DNA from: an uncultured Pirellulaceae bacterium
GTDB lineage: Bacteria; Planctomycetota; Planctomycetia; Pirellulales; Pirellulaceae
DNA length: 60,281 bases
Assembly: GCA_937941455.1 (NCBI GenBank)
Contig: CALDHM010000004.1
Coordinates: 1-60,281 of the forward strand
Direction of reading: 5' to 3'
This document shows positions 45,060-52,216 of the stretch, piece after piece. The position numbers were made by a program, and so were the translations under genes. The notes under the pieces were generated by a model. It searched no databases. It saw only the letters and a program-made list of their open reading frames with translations, and was not told the DNA's origin. Numbering within the stretch: position 1 is the stretch's first letter; each line of letters opens with the position of its first letter.

Positions 45060-46399
45060 TGACCAAACTGGCTGTCCAATCCGATCCCTGTTTAGCCGCC
45101 TGTCCGCAGCCGATCGGTATTTTCGGCGGATACGCCACCCACTTGTTGCTTCCGACCATTCCGTCGATCGACGCATCCAGCCAACAAGAGACCATCGCGA
45201 ATCTGATGAGGGGGGGGCTAGATCCGGAGCGATGGCCCGAGGCATGGCAGTTCTTCGCTGCGGCTGCTCGAGGCGATCGTGAGCGGGCGTGGGAACTGAT
45301 TCGCTTACGAAGTTTGCCCTCTGGCGATCTGAGCGATATCGATTGCTACAACCAGTTTGCCTTGCGGCCGACTGCGGACGAATACCGACGGCTCAGCCAA
45401 ATCTTTGTCGGTCCGCTGCTGATGCTGCTAGACGCGACGGCGTACGCGCTGGGTGTCGCGGATCGCCCGCCGGTCGCCGATTCGATGGGGCTGACTGAGT
45501 TGCGTCCGGAGCTCGCAGCCTGGATTTGGGCGACCTTGGCTTCAGCCGATATCGAGTCCGGCCAATTTGCAGCGGCGCGCGAGAAGTTGCTGCACGGGGC
45601 AGAGCTTGCAGGCTCGACGTCCCATGTGTTGGCGGCTCAGCTCCGATCCCAGGCGGCAGGCATTGGGCATTATCAGTTGGCCTTGCCGCTGACGGTCGTC
45701 AAGCAGGACTACGAAGCGGCGATCCGTCTGGCCGAGGGTTGTCGCCTGCCCGGCTTCATGGCCGAGCTGTGGACTCAGCTAGGCATGTTGTGGCAGGCCG
45801 CGGCCGAGAATTCTCGCGCTGCCATGCTGGAGGCGGTGCGGGCCTATCAGACTGCCGTCCACGAGTTGGGGGATCCCACCAGCCATCCGCGGTTGTATGC
45901 CGAACTGCAGAACAATTTGGGATTGGCGTACCTGGTGCTTTCCCGAGCGGAAACCGGAGATCGCCTGCGGTATGGGATTGCCATTCAGTCGTTTCGCAAG
46001 GCCTTGGAGTTCGTAACGCTCGAGTCCGACGGTGAGCTGTGGTCGCGTATAAGCATGAATTTGGCCAGCGCTCTGCAATATGCGCCGTCGAGTCACCCAG
46101 CTGAAAACTTGGTGCAAGCTGTCGAAATCTACGAGCAGGTGCTCGGATATCGAACGAAGGCCCGCGATCCCGTGGCCCATGCTTTGGTGCTCCTCAACCA
46201 AGCCAATGCGTTGGCTCATCTGGGGATCTTCAAGCCTGCGTTAGAAAAGGCCTCGGAGGCTTATAAATTATTCCATTGGCATGAGCAAACCGATGCCGCG
46301 CAAACCGCTCGCGAACTGGTCGAGCGGGTGAATGACCATTTGTCGGCCGATCAGCGCACGTCGGACAATCAAGGATTCGCACCGCATGGCGCTCTATGA
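45059..46399 (+). CDS. TPR-like helical protein of the hydrogenase operon
   Basis: The 446-residue protein has no signal peptide. From about residue 150 it shows helical repeats of TPR type, such as ELRPELAAWIWATLASADIE, HPRLYAELQNNLGLAYLVLS and DPVAHALVLLNQANALAHLG. The first 90 residues lack recognisable repeats. Its start overlaps the protease stop, and it overlaps the next gene by 14 bases, so it is in the core hydrogenase transcript. Group 1h clusters in other phyla also carry a TPR-type gene in this position as I recall, suggesting a scaffold role in assembly or complex formation. Confidence 0.78.
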   Translation: MTKLAVQSDPCLAACPQPIGIFGGYATHLLLPTIPSIDASSQQETIANLMRGGLDPERWPEAWQFFAAAARGDRERAWELIRLRSLPSGDLSDIDCYNQFALRPTADEYRRLSQIFVGPLLMLLDATAYALGVADRPPVADSMGLTELRPELAAWIWATLASADIESGQFAAAREKLLHGAELAGSTSHVLAAQLRSQAAGIGHYQLALPLTVVKQDYEAAIRLAEGCRLPGFMAELWTQLGMLWQAAAENSRAAMLEAVRAYQTAVHELGDPTSHPRLYAELQNNLGLAYLVLSRAETGDRLRYGIAIQSFRKALEFVTLESDGELWSRISMNLASALQYAPSSHPAENLVQAVEIYEQVLGYRTKARDPVAHALVLLNQANALAHLGIFKPALEKASEAYKLFHWHEQTDAAQTARELVERVNDHLSADQRTSDNQGFAPHGAL

Positions 46400-46769
46400 A
46401 CGGCAACAGTTCGACTTCTTACTGCAGACCGCCGTCGAAAGGTTCGTCGAACGGTTGGAACAGCGATTTCGCGGTCCGAGCCCGGCCCGCGAGCATTTGC
46501 AACTCGACCCCGAGGGGGAAGGGGTCTGGCTGTCGAAGTTTACTGCTGCGGTCTTCGAGGACTTTCTGCTCAACAATGTCGATGGTGCCTGCTTCGTCCT
46601 GCGGGCGCTGCCTCGTCAACCGGTCGAGTTGGCGACAGCGCCGCCACCAAGCGTGGAAGACCACTTGATCGACCTCGCTCAGCGATCTTTCACGAGGTTG
46701 CTCCGGGCGAAGTCGCTGGAATTGCTCGAGCAGCACGCGGGCTACGAACCGGTTCAAACTGAAGGGTAA
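46386..46769 (+). CDS. Small protein of unknown function in the hydrogenase operon
   Basis: The 127-residue protein begins MALYERQQFDFLLQTAVERF and is mostly helical, with a Pro-rich centre (APPPSVEDHLIDLAQRSF). There is no membrane segment, cysteine cluster or recognised domain. It overlaps the TPR gene by 14 bases and is 8 bases before the NifU-Rieske gene, so it is certainly co-expressed. It may be a chaperone or a small partner of the iron-sulfur protein; no evidence decides. Confidence 0.7.
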   Translation: MALYERQQFDFLLQTAVERFVERLEQRFRGPSPAREHLQLDPEGEGVWLSKFTAAVFEDFLLNNVDGACFVLRALPRQPVELATAPPPSVEDHLIDLAQRSFTRLLRAKSLELLEQHAGYEPVQTEG

Positions 46770-46777
46770 ACGACGCG

Positions 46778-47722
46778 ATGAACGGCAATGAAAACAGGAC
46801 ATCCGCCGACCTCCCATCGCACGAGACAGAGGCTCCGGCCACCGCTGCTGCGGCCTCGTCGACTCCGCAGTTGACGGTCGACGATCTCGAAGTTCTGGCG
46901 CGGCGGGTCGACGATGCGATGTCCGAGGTCACGGCGATGCCCGCCGAGTACCGTGCCAAGGCGACTGCGCTCAAATCGGCCATCGAGGAGTTCCACAAGG
47001 TTGGTTTGACCCACATCGTGAAGACGCTCAAGAATGATCCAGGCGGCAAGGAGATCCTATTCCGCCTAGTGGATGAACCCGCGGTTTTCACCCTCTTCTC
47101 GATGCATGGACTGGTGCGCGCCGATTTGCGGACTCAGGTGCAGCGTGTGATCGACATGGTGCGCCCCTACCTCGAATCGCACGGCGGTAATGTGGAGTTG
47201 GTCGAACTTCGTGGCAAGACCGTGCTGGTCCGCTTGTTGGGAAATTGCAATGGATGCTCCCTGTCCCAAGTGACCCTCAAAAACACAGTCGAGGAGACGC
47301 TAAGGCAACATCTGCCCGAAATCGAGGGAGTCGAGGTGGTACCCAACGGCGCAGCGGCCACCGAGAATTTGGTGCAAATTCAAGTTGCAAAGGACCCCGA
47401 TGCGGCAGCCGGTTGGATTCGCGGCCCGCAGTTGGGCGATCTACCGCCGAATCGTCCCTCAGCGTTCGACGCCGAGGGGATTTCTATTCTGCTGCTCCCC
47501 ACCCGCGGCGGATGGCGGGCCTATCGTAACGCCTGCGCTCATCAAGGTCTTCCGCTCGACGCGGGGATGCTGGATGCCGATCAAGGGTCGTTGACCTGCC
47601 CCTGGCACGGCTTTCAGTTCGACGCCGAATCGGGAGAGTGCTTCAGTGCACCCCAGTGCCAGCTCGAACCGTTCCCTTTGCGAATTTCCGAAAATCACAT
47701 TTGGGTCCGACCAGTAAGTTAA
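46778..47722 (+). CDS. hhyE: NifU-Rieske two-domain iron-sulfur protein (HhyE/HucE-like)
   Basis: The 314-residue protein has a helical N-terminal part to about 120, a NifU C-terminal-type domain with the CxxC of VRLLGNCNGCSLSQ (Cys 157 and 160), and a Rieske domain with CAH (Cys 253, His 255) and CPWHG (Cys 274, His 277). Proteins of this make-up are encoded with the Huc and Hhy hydrogenases of mycobacteria, where they are linked to hydrogen-dependent electron transfer. It probably carries electrons from the hydrogenase to the respiratory chain, or helps in cluster assembly. It sits between an unknown small gene and the NHL gene. Confidence 0.87.
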   Translation: MNGNENRTSADLPSHETEAPATAAAASSTPQLTVDDLEVLARRVDDAMSEVTAMPAEYRAKATALKSAIEEFHKVGLTHIVKTLKNDPGGKEILFRLVDEPAVFTLFSMHGLVRADLRTQVQRVIDMVRPYLESHGGNVELVELRGKTVLVRLLGNCNGCSLSQVTLKNTVEETLRQHLPEIEGVEVVPNGAAATENLVQIQVAKDPDAAAGWIRGPQLGDLPPNRPSAFDAEGISILLLPTRGGWRAYRNACAHQGLPLDAGMLDADQGSLTCPWHGFQFDAESGECFSAPQCQLEPFPLRISENHIWVRPVS

Positions 47723-47729
47723 CAACGCC

Positions 47730-49040
47730 ATGACCACTCGCGACGCTCTCAAACGATCCGATACCGATCGGCCTGAAGTGCTGATCCAGGTGACGCTGTC
47801 GCGACCGCGTGGTGCATTCGTGCCACCGGGTGAAGCAAGGGGCAACGAATCGCGATCGGTAAGGAGCGAGGGATCACGGTCCGCTAGGCCAGTCGTTTGG
47901 CTGGGAGCGTACTCTTCCGGCGGCTTGGCATTGCCCCCCGCTCAGCCGACTCGGCGGCAAATGTACGCTCCGCGCGGCGTGTGGCTCGACGATCAGCGGT
48001 TAATCGTCTGCGACACCGGAAATCATCGCGTCCTCATCTGGCATGACCTGCCGCACAGCGACGGTCAACCAGCCGATGTCGTGCTCGGGCAACGGGACTT
48101 CGAATCGGAAGGGCCCGGCTGCGGCAGCGGCGATCCTCGCCGCGGAATGTACCTACCTACCGGGGTCATCGTCGTCGATGGTCGCTTGTTGGTAGCCGAC
48201 GCTTGGCATCATCGAATTTTGGTCTGGCGAGAAGTTTCCAAGCGGTCCGCCACGCCTGCCGACTATGCGATCGGTCAAGCGTCGTTGGACGAGGCGGCTC
48301 CCAATCGAGGTCGGGGGCAGGCGAATTTGGATTCGCTCTACTGGCCCTACGGTTTGGCTTACATCGATGGTATGCTCTGGGTGACCGATACTGGGAACCG
48401 TCGCGTGCTGGGCTGGTTCGGATTGCCCGATGGGGATCGCCCGGCCGATGTCTGCCTTGGGCAACCCGACGGACACAGCTCGGACGAAAACCGGGGTGGC
48501 CCGCCGCGGGCCGATTCATTTCGCTGGCCACATGATGTGACGGGGGATGGGACGTGCCTGTGGGTCGCCGACGCAGGGAACCATCGCGTGCTGGGGTGGC
48601 GTGGGCCCGTGCACCAGGATCGACCTGCGGACTATCTGCTCGGACAGCCCGAGATGACGGAAGCCGTAGAATGGCCCTACGCCGAACAAAGCGAGCGGCG
48701 GTTGCGATTTCCCTATGCGATCTCGAAAATGGGGGATGTCTTGGCCGTAGCCGATACGGCCAACAATCGAATTCTGCTGTGGGATTCGCCGCCGGAAGAG
48801 AATCGGTTTGCCGCGGCGAGCCATGTGTTGGGGCAGCTCGATTTTCAAAGCTTTGGCGAAAATCGTTGGACGGCTGTCGCCCGCGATACCCTGTGCTGGC
48901 CCTACGGTCTGTGCTTGCACCGAGACCGACTGGCCATCGCCGATTCGGGGAACAACCGAGTGATGATCTGGGATGTGTCCGCGGTCACGGCCGATTCAGA
49001 CGATCTCACACTGAAATCGATGGCAGATTCAATGAGGTGA
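47730..49040 (+). CDS. NHL-repeat beta-propeller protein of the hydrogenase operon
   Basis: The 436-residue protein has six NHL-type repeats from about residue 75, each with a D-(S/T/A)-(G/A/W)-N/H-(N/H/R)-R-(V/I) core (VCDTGNHRVLIW, VADAWHHRILVW, VTDTGNRRVLGW, VADAGNHRVLGW, VADTANNRILLW, IADSGNNRVMIW). Most are followed by PADYxLGQP-like linkers. The first 70 residues are variable, and no signal peptide is evident, so it should be cytoplasmic. NHL proteins are known companions of group 1h hydrogenases. It starts 7 bases after hhyE. Its role may be a docking platform at the membrane or for the enzyme complex. Confidence 0.85.
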   Translation: MTTRDALKRSDTDRPEVLIQVTLSRPRGAFVPPGEARGNESRSVRSEGSRSARPVVWLGAYSSGGLALPPAQPTRRQMYAPRGVWLDDQRLIVCDTGNHRVLIWHDLPHSDGQPADVVLGQRDFESEGPGCGSGDPRRGMYLPTGVIVVDGRLLVADAWHHRILVWREVSKRSATPADYAIGQASLDEAAPNRGRGQANLDSLYWPYGLAYIDGMLWVTDTGNRRVLGWFGLPDGDRPADVCLGQPDGHSSDENRGGPPRADSFRWPHDVTGDGTCLWVADAGNHRVLGWRGPVHQDRPADYLLGQPEMTEAVEWPYAEQSERRLRFPYAISKMGDVLAVADTANNRILLWDSPPEENRFAAASHVLGQLDFQSFGENRWTAVARDTLCWPYGLCLHRDRLAIADSGNNRVMIWDVSAVTADSDDLTLKSMADSMR

Positions 49041-49045
49041 AAGCG

Positions 49046-49396
49046 ATGTGTTTAGCGGTTCCTGGTCAAGTCCAATCGATCTACGAGACTCAAGGCACGC
49101 GGATGGGGATTGTCAATTTTGGAGGGGTCGAAAAGGAGGTCTGCCTGGCCTATCTGCCCGACATTCAAGTCGGCGATTACACGATCGTCCATGTCGGCTT
49201 TGCCATCAGCCGCCTGGATGAGGAATCGGCGCGGAAGACCTTGGAGACCTTTGCCCAACTCGGCTTGCTGGACGAAGAGTTGGAGGAACTTCGTGCGACC
49301 GATTCCGCAGCAAGTTCGTCAGCCATGGACGAGAATGCCGCGGCTACCACGGACGGCGATCATGGTTCAATCCGTCAGGGAGGCGTGCCGCGATGA
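49046..49396 (+). CDS. hypC: Hydrogenase maturation chaperone HypC
   Basis: HypC carries the Fe(CN)2CO unit with HypD and guides it to the large subunit. The 116-residue protein begins MCLAVPGQV with the essential Cys 2, and has [31 protein letters not shown], all split here by normal family features. A tail of about 30 residues after the usual end is Ala/Asp-rich. The ATG at 49046 lies 5 bases after the NHL stop; the same frame is open upstream but non-coding. It overlaps hypD in ATGA. Confidence 0.95.
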   Translation: MCLAVPGQVQSIYETQGTRMGIVNFGGVEKEVCLAYLPDIQVGDYTIVHVGFAISRLDEESARKTLETFAQLGLLDEELEELRATDSAASSSAMDENAAATTDGDHGSIRQGGVPR

Positions 49397-50502
49397 AGTA
49401 CTTGGACGAATTTCGCGACGGTGAACAAGCTCGGCGACTGGCGGACGAAATCGCGCGGATCACGACCCGGCCTTGGTCGATCATGGAGGTGTGCGGCGGC
49501 CAAACCCACTCGATTATCCGCAACGGCATCGATCAGATTTTGCCCGTCGGGGTGGAAATGATTCACGGTCCCGGTTGCCCCGTGTGCGTCACGCCGTTGG
49601 GGGTGATCGACAAAGCGCTCGCAATCGCCGCGCGGCCGGAAGTGATCTTCTGTTCCTTCGGCGATATGCTGCGAGTGCCTGGTTCTCGCGACGACTTGTT
49701 GCGGGTCAAAGGGGCCGGCGGAGATGTCCGCGTCGTCTACTCGCCGCTGGATGCCTTGCGCTTGGCTAGGGAAAACCCCGATCGCCAAGTGGTCTTTCTG
49801 GCCATTGGTTTTGAAACGACAGCTCCGGCCAATGCGATGGCTGTGAAGTTGGCCAAACAGGAAGGAATTCGCAACTTTTCAGCCTTGGTCTCCCACGTGC
49901 TTGTCCCACCCGCGATCGAAGCCATCGTGCGGTCGCCAGGCAATCGCGTTCACGCTTTTTTAGCGGCCGGTCATGTGTGCAGCGTGATGGGATACCACCA
50001 ATATCATATTTTGGCCGAGACCTACCACGTTCCTATCGTGGTGACAGGTTTCGAGCCTCTGGATTTGCTCGAGGGAATTCGTCGAGTTATCTGGCAACTT
50101 GAACATGGCGAGTCGCGGGTCGAAAACGCCTACGAGCGGGTCGTCACCGAGGCGGGGAATGTGGCAGCCCAGGCGACCATCGCCGAGGTCTTCGAGGTAA
50201 CAAATCGCGGTTGGCGCGGTATCGGTGTCATTCCCTACAGCGGCTGGAAACTGCGCGAGGAGTATGCGGAATTCGACGCCGAGCGACGCTTCGACGTCAG
50301 CCAGATCAACGCGGCGGAATCGCCAATTTGCCGTGCGGGAGAGGTGCTGCAAGGAGCCATCAAGCCGAATCAGTGCGCGGCGTTTGGCAAGCAGTGTACT
50401 CCGAGGCACCCGCTCGGGGCCACGATGGTCTCCAGCGAAGGTGCCTGCGCCGCCTACTATCACTACGGCCGCTTCGTCGAGCTGCAGGGAACGAAAGGAT
50501 AG
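49393..50502 (+). CDS. hypD: Hydrogenase Fe-cyanide assembly protein HypD
   Basis: The 369-residue protein has [31 protein letters not shown] and [10 protein letters not shown], and C-terminal cysteines ([31 protein letters not shown]) for the [4Fe-4S] cluster. Length and motif order are standard. It is coupled to hypC and precedes hypE by 3 bases. It forms, with HypC, the scaffold on which CN and CO ligands are attached to iron. Confidence 0.97.
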   Translation: MKYLDEFRDGEQARRLADEIARITTRPWSIMEVCGGQTHSIIRNGIDQILPVGVEMIHGPGCPVCVTPLGVIDKALAIAARPEVIFCSFGDMLRVPGSRDDLLRVKGAGGDVRVVYSPLDALRLARENPDRQVVFLAIGFETTAPANAMAVKLAKQEGIRNFSALVSHVLVPPAIEAIVRSPGNRVHAFLAAGHVCSVMGYHQYHILAETYHVPIVVTGFEPLDLLEGIRRVIWQLEHGESRVENAYERVVTEAGNVAAQATIAEVFEVTNRGWRGIGVIPYSGWKLREEYAEFDAERRFDVSQINAAESPICRAGEVLQGAIKPNQCAAFGKQCTPRHPLGATMVSSEGACAAYYHYGRFVELQGTKG

Positions 50503-50505
50503 CCC

Positions 50506-51651
50506 ATGCCAGAGATCTCGTCCCAGCCGTTCACAAGCCCCCGAGCGGACCTCTCAGCGAGCGATGCCGGAGCGGAGAAGTCGATTTCCAGTTCGGCTCG
50601 AGGGCCCGATCCCAGCCAGCTCAGTTGCCCAAGGCCGCTGGCCGATCACCCACATATCGTGCTCGGTCATGGAGGGGGGGGGAAGCTATCGGCGGAATTG
50701 ATCGAACAGATCTTTCTGCCCCGCTTCGGGGCACCCAGTGATCATCCGCTTGGGGATTCGACCGTCGTTGCGTTGCCTGCTGGGCGTATCGCGGTCTCGA
50801 CCGATTCATTCGTCGTGCGGCCGCTGTTCTTTCCCGGAGGCAGTATCGGTGATCTGGCCGTCAACGGAACGGTCAACGACCTGGCGGCCAGCGGAGCTCA
50901 GCCTCTCTACCTGACCGCTAGCTTCATTCTCGAAGAAGGCCTGCCCTTGGACGATCTCGTCCGGATCGTGGAGGACATGGCTCGGGCGGCCCGCAACGCC
51001 GGTGTACGAATCATTGCGGGGGACACGAAGGTCGTCGAACGCGGGCACGGCGACGGCTGCTACATCACGACAACCGGAGTCGGCATCGTTCCCGATGGCT
51101 GCGATATCCGTTTGGACCGCGCCCAGGTGGGGGATGTAGTGCTGATCAGCGGTACCGTTGGAGACCACGGCATGGCGGTGATGAGCCGCCGCGAGGGTCT
51201 GGAGTTTTCCGGTCCGCTGGCCAGCGATACGGCCAGTTTATCAGGGTTGGTCCAAGCCCTCCTGGCCGTCTGCCCTGACGTGCATGTCCTTCGCGACCCT
51301 ACTCGCGGCGGCTTGGCCATGACGCTGAACGAAATCGCCCAAGCCGCGCGGTGCGGCATCGAAATCATCCAAGCCGCCGTACCGATCGATCCGATTGTGC
51401 AGTCGGCCTGCGAATTCCTGGGGCTTGATCCGCTGTTGGTTGCCAACGAGGGAAAAATCGTAGCAGTCGTCCCTGCCGCTACCGCGGAGCAAGCCCTGAA
51501 CGCCCTGCGGCGTCATCCTCTCGGGCAGCGTGCTGCAATGATCGGTCAGGTCATCGCCGATCCCAATCACCTTGTCGTCGCGCGGACGGCGGTCGGCACC
51601 CGCCGCGTTGTCCCCATGCCGATCGGGGAACAGTTGCCCCGAATTTGTTGA
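50506..51651 (+). CDS. hypE: Hydrogenase cyanide-synthesis protein HypE
   Basis: HypE dehydrates the carbamoyl group that HypF places on its C-terminal cysteine. The protein ends PRIC, with the required terminal Cys. HIVLGHGGGGKLSAELIEQ begins the core, and DTKVVERGHGDGCYITTTGVG and DPTRGGLAMTLNEIAQ follow. An extra 45-residue Ser/Pro-rich N-terminal stretch precedes the core if the ATG at 50506 is used. The frame and spacing to hypD support that start. Confidence 0.96.
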   Translation: MPEISSQPFTSPRADLSASDAGAEKSISSSARGPDPSQLSCPRPLADHPHIVLGHGGGGKLSAELIEQIFLPRFGAPSDHPLGDSTVVALPAGRIAVSTDSFVVRPLFFPGGSIGDLAVNGTVNDLAASGAQPLYLTASFILEEGLPLDDLVRIVEDMARAARNAGVRIIAGDTKVVERGHGDGCYITTTGVGIVPDGCDIRLDRAQVGDVVLISGTVGDHGMAVMSRREGLEFSGPLASDTASLSGLVQALLAVCPDVHVLRDPTRGGLAMTLNEIAQAARCGIEIIQAAVPIDPIVQSACEFLGLDPLLVANEGKIVAVVPAATAEQALNALRRHPLGQRAAMIGQVIADPNHLVVARTAVGTRRVVPMPIGEQLPRIC

Positions 51652-51694
51652 TAAACTTAATCGTGGATTTTTCTACTTGCGAAAGGCTTTCTCT

Positions 51695-51922
51695 ATGCTG
51701 CGTTTGCTAACTGTCGGTTGTTTGGTTTTGATCTCCCCCTTGGCGGCTCTGGCCCATGAGGGGCATGGCAAGCCTGGCGAGGGGCACACGGCCCAACACT
51801 ACTTGCTGGAACCGATCCACCTACCGCTGGCTGTGTTGGTAGCAGCCATCGTTGTGATTTCGGCCTTGCTGCTTCGACGCTACTTCAAACGAACCCGGCC
51901 CGTAAACTCCCAAGCCAGTTGA
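51695..51922 (+). CDS. Small membrane protein with a His-rich N-terminal motif
   Basis: The 75-residue protein has a signal-like N-terminus (MLRLLTVGCLVLISPLAALA) directly followed by HEGHGKPGEGH, then one transmembrane helix (LPLAVLVAAIVVISALLL) and a basic tail (RRYFKRTRP). The four histidines could bind a metal. The gene starts 43 bases after hypE, with AAAGG about 9 bases upstream, and is the last on the strand. It may anchor or supply the hydrogenase, but that is inferred from position only. The longer frame starting inside hypE is not used. Confidence 0.65.
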   Translation: MLRLLTVGCLVLISPLAALAHEGHGKPGEGHTAQHYLLEPIHLPLAVLVAAIVVISALLLRRYFKRTRPVNSQAS

Positions 51923-51993
51923 TCGCGTAGTTCCCGATCGACGCTTGCCGACGGTTGATTGTTGATCGTCGAATTCGTCTTACTCTTCCAATT

Positions 51994-52064
51994 AGAGCCT
52001 ATCCCAAAACCTACAGCAGCTGTAACCCGAAACGTAAGTGAGGGCTGGCTTTTGGATAGGCTCT
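51994..52064. repeat. Dispersed repeat, copy 3, with palindromic ends
   Basis: AGAGCCTATCCCAAAA (51994-52009) and TTTTGGATAGGCTCT (52050-52064) form a 15-bp inverted repeat with one bulged base. The interior contains, in reverse, a sequence related to the CCCTCGCTGACGCTTCGGG core of copies 1 and 2. It lies between convergent genes. Confidence 0.65.
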
Positions 52065-52216
52065 GAGGTGCGCTCGTGCAGGACGTTGCGTCGATTGATT
52101 TTCACCTTTCCAGCGCCCCGTTGCCCGCGAGAATCTTGTCGCGAAATTTCCCGATGCGCAGGAATGGCCGGAGTCACTTCGAATCGGGTTGGGAACGCCT
52201 TTGTTGCCGAGCTCGC

